Source: Dolomedes plantarius
Lineage: Eukaryota; Arthropoda; Arachnida; Araneae; Dolomedidae
Direction: 5' to 3'
Length of the DNA: 64,000 bases
Assembly: GCA_907164885.2 (NCBI GenBank)
Contig: OU015500.1
Location: 55,002,976 to 55,066,975, forward strand
The notes under the pieces were generated by a model. It saw only the letters and a program-made list of their open reading frames with translations, was not told the DNA's origin and did not search any database. The position numbers and the translations under genes are program-made. Positions within the stretch are counted from its first letter, which is position 1; each line of letters starts with the position of its first letter. Below are positions 33,505 through 45,377 of the stretch, piece by piece.

Positions 33505-36070
33505 TTAATCAAAATATAAAAACAGGTAAAAAATACGAAAGAGCAAATTTAAATGAATAATAAACAGTATTGCATGTAATTATTCAAAAAGATAGAAGTT
33601 TGAAAAGAATAAACATTTAAAAATTATATCACTGAAATTCCTTTTATTGAGTTTTACGTCAAAATTTAATTGTCTTAAAATTATAATATCGTTTATATTT
33701 ATCGATAACTTCACAATCAGAATATACAAAAGAACCAAATCGCCTTATCCTTGATATGATTAAGAAAGGGAATGCGAGTAGGTTTTTTTTTTTTTTCTCT
33801 TATTCAAATATTACATTTTGATTCGCATAGGAAAACTAGTTTTAAATTAATTGAGTTTCCGAATGAGCGTTCGATCTAAACTAATTAGCTCATTTTTTCT
33901 TCTATTTTATTGAAACAAAATTTACGGGGTCATTTTTTTACGTAATTATTCAAATCAAATTCTTTGTCGAACATGAATTCGCATCGAGACAAATTAAATA
34001 TAACAAAATATTATCTATTTATTCGAGGTTTAAATAAACCTTTTCATCAAAACGTTATGAGGAAAACAAACATTTGTTATTTATATAACTATGTATGTTG
34101 ATCAAAGTTTGTTTAATTGGTTAGCAGTTACTGAGCGAAAATTTTAATGTAACGAAATGGGTTTGGTTTGCTTCTTTCCAAGTATTCCGAGTTACGAAAA
34201 CAATTGAAAACATGAATTGACAGACAAACATAACTCAGAAGAAAATCACAAAACTCAATTTATCGTATACATTTACTTTATTTCTTATAAAATAATAAAT
34301 GAAAGAAATCTACTAAAAGGCGATAAGAAAACTTTAATTCCTCTTTCGTGTAAGAAAGACAAGTATAATTTTCTTGGTCTTATATGTCTAGAAAATACGG
34401 TAAAACATGATTGTTTCGTAAATCTAAAAGCAGAGTTACTTCTCATGTAGCAACCATTGGCGAGAATAGAAAAATAATCACAGATGAGGAGACAGAGAAA
34501 TGAGCCGTTAGCAATATAAAAATTACTCGATGAGTAGTAACTGACCGATCTAAAGAATAAATACTACACCATCTTGAAAGGTAGAAAGCTGTTTTTGGAT
34601 GTATAACTGAAGTGGGATTAGACATCCTTTATATATTACGTCATCGTCATATCCAGGTATTGGAAAACTCGTTTTCGCAACATCTTGCTGTCCTGGTTCA
34701 TGATACCTATGTTATAATTTATCATTCATATAATTCATCCTCATTAGGTAAACATATTAAGGGAATACTATTATGATTATTATCAATGTTTAAGCATTTT
34801 CAATGTTTAAGTAAAATATATTTAAAGCTCAACATACCATTGGTAGTGCTTGATTCAAACGTGATTTTTGACATTATATATAAGAGGGGTTTTCTACAAG
34901 TGCTTTCTTCTAAAATTTTTTTTTATTATTATTTTCGTATAAGAAGATTTTTTACATAATATTTTATTGTTGGGCATATAGATATAGACCCGATAAGTAA
35001 GTTCAGCATTTTAAATAATCTTCTTAAGGTTTCCTCTATATTTCGTCTCAAGTATATCGTATGAAGTATCATATCAAACCACGAAGCCGAGCAATGGTAG
35101 AAGATTTTGTTTCCAATGCTTCGTATTCCTATTTTCTAAAACACTACTTCTTCCATGTCGTAAATGAGTTATGCAAATCAAAGAATCCAAATTGTTCTAT
35201 CGGTGACAAGAAAATATATTTCATATTTCAGTTACCGAGTTATTCTATATTCATTGTGGTTGTTTCGTAATGTTCTAATTTTTGTAGTATGAAATGATAC
35301 GACTCACAATTTATATTTGCAGAATCCTGATTCAAATCATCATGCAGATCATGCAGGTATGTCGTGCAACCATATAGAGGTGTATTAATCGTGTCGTCTT
35401 TAAAGAAATTTCAGTGAATATCGTGAGACTTGTAAGTGAAGTTAACTTTCGCACTTCAACACAAGAAAAAAATATTCAGTGTATGATGCTCACTCTACCA
35501 GGTAGTTTTTTAAAATAAAAGCGTCAAAATTGAAAGAAATCTGATGAGCAGTCTTTAGGAACCAAACAGACAGAAATTATACTAGTTTATTTTAAACTAA
35601 AGCAAAACATAAATTAAAGACTCTGCTTGGGTATGCAGTAAATGATGTTTACAAATTGGATTGAGAAATTTTATTATCCCATATGCGAAATACTCACTAC
35701 TGTACAGTTTTACACCCGCGGTAACACTTAACTAGCTTCATTGTACAATACTCTTTTTACGCTACTTTACCTCTTTATGTAAGGTTTGAAATTTGAATGT
35801 AAATATAAACTGTGTTTCTTTTTTCCCCACCCAAGTAAGAATAGAGCGAATTTTTAGAAAGGTTTGGAAGTGTTAGATATTATATGACAAAATATAACCT
35901 GGAAATTTCAAATATATAAGGTAACATTTACGACATCATTTGTAATTTAAGGATAAATATTTCTCATATAAATTCTTAATTTATTTCATTTAATAATACC
36001 TCTTTTTAGCTGTCTTGAAAGGAAAGCATAGCGTAATCCATGTTGTTTTAAACCTAAAAATACTCACATG
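33505..36070. other. Intergenic, nothing recognised
   Basis: AT-rich. Short frames (e.g. 34217-34450 and 35061-35270) have no motifs. Confidence 0.4.
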
Positions 36071-36071
36071 T

Positions 36072-36074
<3 letters not shown>

Positions 36075-36140
<66 letters not shown>
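36075..36140. repeat. (CA)n(TA)n compound microsatellite
   Basis: CA run (36075-36105) passing into TA run (36105-36140). Confidence 0.97.
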
Positions 36141-36142
<2 letters not shown>

Positions 36143-36267
36143 TTTTTCAAACGTAAGTAGTGATTATTTGTTGTAATACAGAGTGCTGTTCTATTGTAAC
36201 TATTACTTGTTCATAACCACTGGTAAGACTCTTATTATCAAAGTATTAGTGGTCAAATGATATATAC

Positions 36268-36494
36268 TGGTCGATCTGGACTGTACGAAGAAAGTTCAAA
36301 TAAACTGGAAGTTTCAGTTATCAAAAATTTATTGACGTTAGCCAACGGTATGGCTCATTTATTTAGGTATGCTTCCGAATGAAGCTTCCTACTCGAGCGA
36401 AAGACAAAATTCAACTGCGCAAACACTTGTTGCAGCCAACTCATAGGCGTCAAGTAACGACAGTTACAGTTCAACCTTTAACCAGGCGTAAACA
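36268..36494 (-). repeat. BEL/Pao element 1, 3' LTR (227 bp)
   Basis: Same sequence as the 5' LTR apart from about five substitutions and a 1-base indel. Preceded on the minus strand by a short purine-leaning tract (GTCGGGCGCTA) as the possible plus-strand primer. Confidence 0.97.
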
Positions 36495-36725
36495 TAGCGC
36501 CCGACTTTGAAATCCTAGTGATTTCAAGAAAATAACAATTTTACAGCCATATTTGTACAATATCCAAATTATACATAGATTAATACAATTCAAAATTTAC
36601 AAACAAAATTAATATGTAGATCACAATACAGTAAAACACCATACACTTATATAATTATAAATACACTTCCATACAAATACTTCAGTAGACTATACAAATT
36701 AAAGATATAGATAAAATTAACTCTT

Positions 36726-38615
36726 TTAACTCTCCATATTATTTAAAGGTAAAATGCAAATATTAAATATACTACGTTTAAAAATACCACGAGGTGTTTT
36801 TACTAAGACTACTCGTATTTTTCCATCTTTGCCTGGGATGGTGTCGTGAATTCTACCAATAGACCAAGTGCAAATTGGTAATTTGTCATCTTTTAGTAGT
36901 ACTAGTGTTCCAGTGGTAATGTTATTTTTGTCAAAAAGCCATTTGCCTCTTTGCTGTAAATGATTTAAATAATCTCGTGTCCATTTTTTCCAAATAATTT
37001 GATTAAATTTAGTTATTTTTTGCCATCGAGAAAGTTTATTTTCTGGCATATCGGTTAATACAGGTTCTGGAATAGCATTGATTGGGCGACCTATTAAGAA
37101 GTGGCCAGGGATTAGGGTTTCAAAATCATTAGGGTCCGAAGAGAGTGGCATAAGTGGCCTGCTATTCAAAATTCCTTCGATTTGATTAGTTACCGTTAAA
37201 AATTCTTCCAGAGTCAATTTTGAATTTCCCACTGTTCTCTTTAAATGATGTTTAAAAGATTTGACTCCCGCCTCCCACAATCCCCCGAAATTCGGAGATC
37301 TGGGAGGAAGAAATTTCCAAGATATTGACTGCGATACTAAGTATGATGCTAAATCATCAGATGGCTTTTGTACCAGTTTGTACAGTTTTTTCAGTTCAGA
37401 ATTAGCTCCTACAAAATTCGTAGCGTTGTCTGAAAATATTGTCGCGGGAACACCACGTAGGGCAAAAAATCTCTTCAAAGTTGAAATTAAAGCATCCGAG
37501 GTCAAATCAGTTAAAATATCTAAATGAATAGCTCTAGTTGAAAAACACACAAAAATAGCAACATAAATTTTGCTTACAACACCTTTACGTTGGTTTTTGT
37601 ATTTTATAAAAAATGGGCCACATAGATCAATACCCGTGTTAAAAAAGGTAGGGCTAATCGTCACTCTTTCCGTTGGTAATGATGACATTAATTGTTCTTC
37701 TATTTTAGGTTTATTTTTAAAACAAGTAATGCAATTATGGACAATTTTTCTAGCGTTATTTCTGCCATTTAAAGGCCAAAATTCTTGTCTAACAAAATTA
37801 AGTAATGTTTGAGCACCAACGTGCAAATTCTTTAGGTGGAAATATTGCATTATTAAAATAGTTAGCTTATGATCTCTTGGTAACAAAATAGGATGCTTTT
37901 GGTCAAATGACAAATTTGAATAATTAAGTCGACCTCCAACACGAATTAATCCATCATTGTCTAGAAAAATATTTAAATTACTTACATGACTGTCCTTCAA
38001 CCTTTCCTTTTTCTTTAAAGAACTTAATTCTTTGAAAAATACTTTTACCTGTACTGATTTGATTAAATATCGTTTAGCCTCATTAAATTCCTCCTTAGTG
38101 ATAGGTCCACGTTTTTTCTCTTTATTTCTGCAATTGTATTGAAACCTAAAAATAAAGCTAAGAATTCTAATTAATTTAACATAGCTATTACTTATATCAA
38201 GAATTTGGTTAATAAAGCCATTATTAGATGTGAGAATCAAGTTAGCGTTCGAAGATTGTTTTAGTTCACTTAAATATAGTTCTTTATCAGGAGAGTCCAT
38301 TCCACTTTCATTCGGAGAATTTAGAATTTCTTCAAAGGCAAGCTGTGGTCCATTCCACCACAATTCCAAGGTTTTAAGTTCTTTAGGATCAACACCACGG
38401 GAAAGAACATCCGCAGGGTTGTCACTGGAAGAGATGTGTTTCCACTGATGCTTTGAGGTTAAAGATTGTATTTTGGAAACTCGGTTGCCAACAAAGGTTT
38501 TTAGATGATGAGGAAGTGATCTGATCCATGCCAAGGCGATGGTAGAGTCCGAGAATAAAACTACCTTGTCAATAGTCATTTTCAAAGAAACAAGAACTTT
38601 GTTGACCAGTTGCAA
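36726..38615 (-). pseudogene. BEL/Pao RNase H end and integrase
   Basis: 629 open codons. Residues ~18-32 hold RNase H VVLFSDSTIALAW (catalytic D). Residues ~240-300 are the zinc-binding H2C2 region (HLKNLHVGAQTLLNF, then HNCITCFKNKP). The integrase core has D in FNTGIDLCGPF (~325), D in IFSDNATNFVGA (~392; SDNGTNF is usual) and E in FGGLWEAGVKSF (~447). The C-terminus is DUF5641-like (LSRWQKITKFNQIIWKKWTR, then GKDGKIRVVLVKTPRGIFKR). The longest surviving frame of this element, but its start is set by a frameshift and not by a real initiation codon. Confidence 0.93.
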
Positions 38616-39096
38616 GTAACCAGCAAGAACATAATTCTAAACGAGGTATTGATAAAGTCTTCAACGGGGCGACTCTAGATTTGCTAGCGAGTACTTTAGA
38701 GGTATGAGATCTAGTTCGAGTGTAACAAGTTAGGTAAACAACAGCTCCATAGGCAGAGATTGAGGCATCACAAAATCCAAAAAGTGCGATAACTTCAACC
38801 TCCTCTTTTAAGACATACCTGTTGATTGTGATATGCTCAATTTCTTTTAAAGAGCTAACAAAATAATGCCATTCATTGACGAATTCTTCTGGTAATTTAT
38901 CATCCCAGTTCAGTGTTTCTAACCAAAGTTTCTGCATAAAAATTTTAGCTCTGCAAATAACAGGTCCGATTAATCCAAATGGGTCATATAACTTAGCAAT
39001 CGTTGATAATACATCTCGTTTAGTATAGAAATTTTGTGGTTTTACAGATACCTTATAGATAAACTGGCCTTCCTTAGATTTCCAGACCATTCCCAA
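38569..39096 (-). pseudogene. BEL/Pao RT thumb and RNase H start
   Basis: Starts a few codons beyond the TGA at 39142, in the same frame. Contains LSTIAKLYDPFGLIGPV, typical of BEL RT, then the first RNase H strand FGFCDASISAYGAVVYL, with its D in CDAS, and APLKTLSIPRLELC. A frameshift around 38605-38625 diverts it to a stop; the correct frame is picked up by the segment that begins at 38615. Confidence 0.92.
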
Positions 39097-39141
39097 GGTT
39101 TTGATCGTAGCTTCTGAATCTGGAGCAAATGAATGCTCGTC

Positions 39142-39534
39142 TCAAATTTGCTTTTGATTTTCAAGAAGTTCTTCACAGTTCGAATTCCGTTTGTGAAGGC
39201 TCATACCGCATGTTTGAAACATTTCAATTATTTCAACCTTCAAAAGTTTGGCTGAAGTAACGTCTGGGCAACCAGTAACGATATCGTCCATATAAACATC
39301 TGATAACGCAACTTCTGAAGCTAATGGGAATTTTGCAGATTCATCTCGGGCAAGTTGTTTAATAACCGTTGTTGTCAGGAACGGAGCACTTTTTGTGCCA
39401 TAAGTCACCGTGTTTAAGTTAAAGACAACGGTTTTTTGATTTTCTTTATCTTTCCAAAGTATTCTCAATAGATCCCTCTGACTTTGATCTATTATTATCT
39501 GTCTGAACATTTGCTTTATGTCAGCAGTTATCAC
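39142..39534 (-). pseudogene. BEL/Pao RT catalytic segment
   Basis: Continues the frame of the previous segment beyond the TGA at 39553. The first catalytic D is in ITADIKQMFRQIIID, followed by VTYGTKSAPFLTT and the catalytic pair in DVYMDDIVTGC. The segment ends in TGA at 39142-39144 (LLENQKQI stop). RT residues are intact within the segment, but the stops on both sides prevent a full polypeptide. Confidence 0.93.
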
Positions 39535-39552
39535 TATTTTATGTTTACGAAA

Positions 39553-40989
39553 TCATATCATGATATCGAATATATCCTCTTTAACTTCGCCTGTAAGTAG
39601 TAGATCATTTAAACTTCTATCCGAAGTGGTAGGGGCCGACGCGTTAAACACTACTCTAAGTTTCGTTGTACTTTTTTCCGGTTTGTAAATTCCATGATGT
39701 GGTAAATAATACACTACAACAGACGAATTTTCGTTCGAAACCTTTTCCATATGCCCAAGAGACTCGTAATCTTTAAGAAAGTCATCATAGAGCCTATGCA
39801 TATCCGGATTCTTGTGGAGTCTACAAATTGTTTGTTGCAGTCTTTTTTCAGCTAAGTTTCGAGAATCTCCTAACGCATTTAATTCTTCTTGAATTGGCAT
39901 CTTAACGACAAATCTACCAGTTTCATTTCGCTTATGAGTTTTCTGAAAATGAATTTCACAGAATTCTTCTTCCTTACTTAATGGTCGATCACAAGACACT
40001 TCTTCTGCCTCCCAAAACTTTCGAATACTATCCTTTAGGTTTTCAGAATTAGAAATCAACCCACAATATTCTTTAGAAGATTTTGTCATAACCGAACCAC
40101 TGGCAAGGAGACCAAAAACCGAATCTTGAAATATTAAATTATCTGACACAATTTGTTTACCATCTTTAATTACATTAAAAAAGAATTCTACACCAATTAT
40201 CAAGTCTATCGGTCCAGGCTGATCGAACTGCGGATCTGCAAGTGTCAAGCGCGGTGGGATGTTTACTTCTTTAATGTCAAGAACCGAGTGCGGGATGACA
40301 TCGGTAATCTTCGATACAACACATAGATCCATAAACTGCTTAAAAGAATTATTTTTATTACTGATTAATGCTCTCGTTTTCCATTTGACGCAAGTTGAAA
40401 TTCCACCTAAACCGCAAACAGGAATGTTTACTTTTTTCTTTACCAGACCCAATTCCGAGGCAAAATTTGTTGTTATGAAGCTTGACATAGCAGCACTGTC
40501 GAGCATCGCTCTTCCCCGAATATAGTTATGTCTAGTAGGAGACCAAACCCATACATTAGCTGTCGTCAGCAGCACTGTTTTGTTCAAAGTTTCATTGATG
40601 GTCGAGAAAGAACTCAACACTTCCTGGTTATTTGAAATGTTTACATCATCGGAGACCCGAGGTGTTGCAATTGGAGCTGGCGAAAAAGCCGTCTGGGCCG
40701 GTGGTTGCCAGCTTGGCGAGGAATCTTTCACCGGCGAATTTGTTTCATTGAACTGATTATTTTCATTCCGACACAACAGATAATTATGCTTGCCTTGACA
40801 TAAGCGGCAAGAGTATTTAGAGGAGCAAGATGTTAATTTGTGGGATACACTTAAACAGTTTAAACAAAGTTTATTCCTTTTAACCACATTAAATCGCTGC
40901 ATAGGAGTCATTTTCAGAAACGAAGGACATCTATAAATCATATGTGATTGTTTACACAAAGAACACAAGTCGCTATTAGACTTTAACAA
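39553..40989 (-). pseudogene. BEL/Pao zinc knuckles, protease and start of RT
   Basis: A 478-codon open segment in the same frame as gag across the TGA at 41047. Residues ~9-73 hold cysteine/histidine zinc-knuckle-like motifs (CSLCKQSHMIYRC, LCLNCLSVSH, CRLCQGKHNYLLC). The retropepsin-type site reads AMLDSAAMSSF (D~164); the usual DSG is DSA here, which may itself be inactivating. Residues ~230-300 are the DUF1758-like protease flank (ADPQFDQPGPIDLIIGVEFF). From ~370 the RT palm begins (VVVYYLPHHGIYKPEKSTTK, then LRVVFNASAPTTSDRSLNDL). It ends at TGA 39553-39555, directly before the RT catalytic region. Confidence 0.93.
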
Positions 40990-41046
40990 AAAGGTTTTAT
41001 TTTTTGGTATGTTCGAAGCTTTAACTTTAAAAGAGAAACTTTGCGC

Positions 41047-42174
41047 TCATTGCATGTTTTCTAAAATTTGTGATCTTTTCTGCAGGAATTCAATAAAAGT
41101 ATCCCAGTTAGGCAAATCAGTTGAAGTTAAACTCATTTCATAAAGGTTGCGAGATTCCTTATCTAATTTTTGTAACAGGATATTCATTAAAAATTGTTGT
41201 GTTAACTCATTTGCTTCTAATTCTAATAATTTTAAACCTCTCAAGTTTTTATTAACAACATCAACAATATTTCGCAGCTGTTTAGCTGATTCAGTAGTAA
41301 GTTTTTCAATATTCAAAATATTTTGCACATGTTTATTGACAATCAAGCGTTTATTCTCATATCTATCGATCAAAACTTTCATTAAAGAATTAAATGTATC
41401 CTCAGGAGTTTCAATAAAGGCTACTTCACCTTTCAAAGCAGAACGTAAATAAAACAGCTTTTGAGAATCAGTTAAAGAAGAGTTATTCGTTATTAAACTA
41501 TCAAACTGGGCCTTAAAACAATGCCAGTTTTCGATATTACCAAAGAATTCAGGTAAGCTTACATCAGGCAATTTTACAGAACTAGAACTTTGTTTATTAA
41601 TATTACTTAAATTAGAACGATTATGGGCTTGTGGCGGCCCTGTGGTACAGCGCGCTGGTTTTCGGTGCTGAGGGTGCTCAGATCAAATCCCGGCGTTGCG
41701 CCACGAAAAATGCCTCCGTTCGTGTCGTCCCTTCATAGGGGGTAATGCTGTCCGCCTATATGGTGCCCCTATAATAAAATGGGCAGTAAAATTGCGGCGT
41801 AGTATAGGCCAATGTTTGATTACAAGTGCCTGCGCATTGGAAAAAGAACGATTATTTTCTTTTAATTCAAATAAGAATTTTTGGAAGCTTACCTTGATAT
41901 CCTCTAGCTCTTCTTCCATGAGGTCGAATTGAGAATCAATATCCGCTAATTGTTCATTCTCTAAAAGCTAATAGTAACGAAACTTTAGTTCATCTAGCTT
42001 AGAAGAAATGTCCTTGACGCCATCGAGCTTGCTCTGCAGCTTATAACTATCTGCCGATGCAGCCTTTTCATTTAAAAACGAATTTAATTTCGTAATTCGA
42101 GATTTAAAGTTACCTTTTCGACGGTTCAAAGTTTTTAATGTATCCACAGGTTCACTTTCATCTGAATCAGACAT
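41047..42174 (-). pseudogene. BEL/Pao gag, interrupted by a SINE and stops
   Basis: Starts at ATG 42174 (MSDSDESEPVDTLKTLNRRK) with a lysine- and coiled-coil-rich N-terminus. An in-frame TAG at 41968-41970 follows ELKFRYY; the same frame resumes (LADIDSQFDLMEEELEDIK) until the SINE at 41625-41844. Below the SINE the DUF1759-like capsid domain continues (PDVSLPEFFGNIENWHCFKA, then LRSALKGEVAFIETPEDTFN) to a TGA at 41047-41049. SINE plus one duplicated target copy adds a length not divisible by three, but excision of both would leave the gag frame continuous, so the SINE is secondary. Gag forms the particle that packages the RNA. Confidence 0.92.
41625..41844 (+). mobile_element. tRNA-derived SINE inserted in BEL gag
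   Basis: 220 bp flanked by the perfect 11 bp duplication AGAACGATTAT (41614-41624 and 41845-41855). The head is tRNA-like: GTGGCGGCCCTGTGGTACAG contains an A-box-like TGGTACAGCGCG (~41643-41654), and CAGATCAAATCCCGG (~41680-41693) is a B-box-like element about 38 bases further. The rest is a tRNA-unrelated body; it ends GTGCCTGCGCATTGGAAAA, an A-ending tail. Orientation is opposite to the host BEL element. Internal pol III promoter, duplication length and A-tail all fit LINE-mobilised SINEs. Confidence 0.88.
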
Positions 42175-42284
42175 ATCGAAAACAGTTCCAAAGTTCTTGC
42201 AAACACAAAGTAAGTCAAAATTGAAAGTTATTAATAAAAATTAATCAAATTTTAGCCGTTTCTCCGGCCGTAACAGGACCATAA

Positions 42285-42512
42285 TGGTCGATCTGGACTG
42301 TACGAAGAAAGTTCAAATAAACTGGCAAGTTTCAGCTATCAAAGATTTATTGACGTTAGCCAACGATATGGCTCATTTATTTAGGTATGCTTCCGAATGA
42401 AGCTTCCTACTCGAGCGAAAGACAAAATTCAACTGCGCAAACACTTGTTGCAGCCAACTCATAGGCGCCAAGTAACGACGGTTACAGTTCAACCTTTAAC
42501 CAGGCGTAAACA
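42285..42512 (-). repeat. BEL/Pao element 1, 5' LTR (228 bp)
   Basis: On the minus strand begins TGTTTACGCCTGGTTAAAGG and ends CGACCA (TG...CA). Right-hand flank is the TATAC duplication. Confidence 0.97.
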
Positions 42513-42959
42513 TATACAAAATATCAAATGCCTATTAGGAGTCATAACGTTAAAGAATCATTGAATTCAAAAACTCCAGATACAAACTCATATGTCCAAC
42601 TTAGAAAGCCTGATGCCGAATATTTAAACGTACATAAAAAGGGCAGAGTACCCGGGCTGTACGGGTGTAGCCAAATTTAGGCGTCTCCCCAAAACTACTA
42701 ATAAACTAAAATTGTTTTAAGCAACTTTCTGATTACTCTTTATTACCTTTTCAAATATTCATATAAACTTCAAATTGCGATATTTAGAGGAAACACGAAA
42801 TGTAAGTTTATTTCCTATAAACCGACGGTGCATTGTGCAGGTAGACTCTATACTTTTGTATTAAAGAGGCCGCGATATATGTGCTGATTTTTATGAAAAT
42901 GACCTATGTCAAGAATCTAAAAAAATATGAAATTATCAGTTATCTCGTATTCCATTCTT

Positions 42960-43914
42960 TTACATTACCATAATCTGAAGAATTTTTTGAAGAAACTGCA
43001 AAAATTGAACAGTTAGATTGAGCTGGTTGAACCAGAAATCGCACTGAGTTAGATCCGGCGAACGTGGTGGCCATCGATTAGGAAAGGAACGACTAATAAC
43101 ACGTTTCTCTGTAAAGTGTTGGAGCAAAAACGCCTTCACGGACCCATGGATATGAGGAGGCGCACCATCCTGCATGAAAATGGTCGATGTAAGTACCCGA
43201 CTTTGCTGTATTTGCGGCACAACAAACGTCTGCAGCATGTCATGGTACCGACGGCCCGTAACGGAACATGTGTCGGGCCCACGTTCACCGATTTCCTCAA
43301 AGAAGAATGGCCCAAGAATGAATGTCGCAGGGAATCCACACCAAACAGTGACCTTTGGAGATTGTAGGGGAAATTTAGCCTGGATCAGCGGATTTTACTT
43401 AGCCCAAATGCGGCAATTATGTGTGTTGACTGTTCCATTTGCGGTAGAAATGAGCCTCGTCGCTCCACAGTATATTCCAAGGCCATGACAGATCAATAGT
43501 CATTCTGTTGAGAAAACTGACTGCGAATGAGAGACATTGTGTCTTGTCCCTATCAAGCAGCTCCTGGATATGGCGGATCTTGTATGGGAAGTAGTGCATT
43601 ATGTTTCTGAGTACTTTTCGGACGGTGCTGTAAGAATAGCCTGTCTGTCGAGAAACTGCACGGGCGCTACTGCTCACAAACTCTGATGTTTGTGACTGTG
43701 CGTGAACAGCTGTCTTGACTGCTTCAACAAGTACCGGTGTGACACGTTTACGACCTCTTCCAGGTTTAACTCCTAATTTCCCCGTCTCTTCAAATCTCTT
43801 AATCACGGCCCGGATACCTTTAGTAGACACTAGCATTATTGCCTGGCGTTGCCCGAGTAGATATATAGATGTTAAATATTTCATGCATTGCATCAAAAAA
43901 ATACTGCGCTGCAC
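42960..43914 (-). pseudogene. mariner-like transposase relic (DDxD, ~42-residue spacing)
   Basis: 43914-43417: DNA-binding part (IRAVIKRFEETGKLGVKPGR, then RAVSRQTGYSYSTVRKVLRN) and the first catalytic block ILWSDEAHFY. A stop at ~43417 and frame changes follow (GPTHVPLRAVGTMTCC-like pieces). The core then resumes with STIFMQDGAPPHIHGSV (second D) and RWPPRSPDLTQCDFW, with the third D in QCDFW, about 42 residues later by my count. After that, homology ends near 43040. This long spacing and an aspartate third residue set it apart from the Tc1 copies. No TIRs were identified. Non-functional. Confidence 0.8.
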
Positions 43915-43984
43915 CCCCCGCTCTTCATGTTCATCTGGCTAGACAGAATGCGCTTAGCGCGTTTCTACTGAAATGATATACAAA

Positions 43985-44477
43985 CAATAAGAAAGAAAGA
44001 AACTTTGAGCCTGCGGACCTTCGTCTGATTTTATTGAGAATTCTACATCACTTTCCGCATGAAAACGAATCATCTGCAGATTTCACAAAGCAGAGCCAGA
44101 AAAGTTCTGCTTATCTGGGGAGCCAGGGCCAAAGGTTATTCCCAACTCTCTTCCTCCAGCGCATTGGAATTTGACCCCCCTCCCCCGTCATCCCCAAACC
44201 AACCCCTCTGAACGCAGCTATTCTCCCAACGCAGCCCCTCTGAACACAGCTGGTTAGGTGAAGGGGCTATCCACACGGGGTACGCGCATCTTAGGGGCAC
44301 AAAAAAACATTAAAAAATTAATTTTAAAAAAACTAATTGAGCCTCAAATTTCGTTTTTCCTGATTTAAGTTTCTCGGGTCCTAAACATTAACTGTGCCGA
44401 ATTTGGACCCGGTGGGTGAAACAGTCTATGATTCTATAGCGGACAAACAAACAGACAAGCTGTTTTATATATATAGA
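43985..44477 (-). mobile_element. Helitron-like non-autonomous element, 5' end only certain
   Basis: On the minus strand it starts at 44477 TCTATATATATAAAACAGCT, preceded by A as expected for Helitron insertion between A and T. It continues GTCTGTTTGTTTGTCCGCTA. The sequence to ~43985 is GC-richer and non-coding. The 3' CTRR end and hairpin were not identified, so the left boundary is approximate. It resembles the terminus at 22821. It directly abuts the transposase fragment at 44480-44595. Confidence 0.4.
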
Positions 44478-44479
44478 TT

Positions 44480-44595
44480 AGTCCATGCGATAGGTTCTTC
44501 CTACGACGAAATTCACGAACTGTAGCAGAAGTATTCCCCTTGTTTTCGGAAAACAACTTCACCAATAACGCACGTTCTACTAAAGAGACCGACAT
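44480..44595 (-). pseudogene. DUF4817-type transposase N-terminal fragment
   Basis: A 39-residue stretch MSVSLVERALLVKLFSENKG…VREFRRRKNLSHG matches the helix-turn-helix start seen in many arthropod mariner-related proteins annotated with DUF4817. It is cut off exactly where the Helitron-like terminus begins (44477), suggesting the latter inserted into it. No catalytic part is retained. Confidence 0.65.
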
Positions 44596-44991
44596 TAGTA
44601 CAGCTGAAAACATCAACTTAAACATGACAACGTCTGCAAACGTTTTATACCGTAACGTGTTTTGCATAAAGCTTCCTCTTCTTCCAAAGCTGGAAATCTC
44701 GACATTTTTCTCCTACAACGGACAGCTTTTCCCGGTTTTAAATTTATTACTCATAATTCTTGTTCTGGATTGTTAATATTGTTTCTGTATTCCGTTTTGG
44801 TCGTTTATTGTGTTAAATTTTATGTTTTTTTCTGAAATGGCGCCCTCTGGTGGACATTTTGGAACTATTTTTTTTTTCGAAATCCCGTGAGCGCATCTCG
44901 TGTATAGCCCATATACAAAATTTCGTTGCATTCCGTTCACCCGTTTGCGCTGTACGATACCGTTTATAGGGGAAGTTTAATTATAACCACC

Positions 44992-44994
<3 letters not shown>

Positions 44995-45040
<46 letters not shown>
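44995..45040. repeat. (TA)n microsatellite before repeat unit R1
   Basis: TA run immediately left of the first 285 bp unit. Confidence 0.97.
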
Positions 45041-45044
<4 letters not shown>

Positions 45045-45320
45045 CCCAATCTACTTAGTATTGTTTTTAATTCATAGGAATTCTTGTTTTAAACCAGGAA
45101 ATATTTAGTGTATCAAAGCAAACTACTATCAATTTACTTTTATATTAGTTTATAACTGAGATAACCACCTTAGGGAATTGAAATATATATATATATATAT
45201 AGTTACTCGTTGGGAACAGTAATAGGAAATTCAACGCCTTAGGGTTTAGGTGTCACAAAAATATACCCAATTTAATACTGCAGTATAAGTTTCAGTCTAC
45301 ACTACGCCGATATATTTTGG

Positions 45321-45323
<3 letters not shown>
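45041..45323 (+). repeat. 285 bp duplicated unit, copy R1
   Basis: Same as 46642-46927 with about a dozen differences (~96%). Begins TAAACCCAATCTACTTA, ends ATATATTTTG(G/A)TTATATA. Each copy is followed by (TA)n, so the arrangement is (TA)n-R-(TA)n-R-(TA)n with a Tc1 insertion in the middle (TA)n. Confidence 0.93.

Positions 45324-45371
<48 letters not shown>
45321..45371. repeat. (TA)n, target of the Tc1 insertion
   Basis: TA run ending at the left terminus of the DD36E Tc1 copy. Confidence 0.97.

Positions 45372-45373
<2 letters not shown>

Positions 45374-45377
<4 letters not shown>

Larger units (their letters stand above)
36268..42512 (-). mobile_element. Complete-length BEL/Pao LTR retrotransposon (dead)
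   Basis: Two near-identical LTRs (36268-36494 and 42285-42512) are flanked by a perfect 5 bp duplication TATAC (36263-36267 and 42513-42517). The internal region on the minus strand reads leader, gag, protease, RT, RNase H, integrase: the BEL/Pao order, with typical BEL motifs (DUF1759-like gag, YMDDI in RT). A primer-binding-like TGGTCC (minus strand from 42281) sits 3 nt inside the 5' LTR. In-frame stops, one frameshift and a SINE in gag inactivate it. About 5 substitutions plus 1 indel between the LTRs (~2%) suggest a fairly recent insertion relative to other TEs here. Confidence 0.97.
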
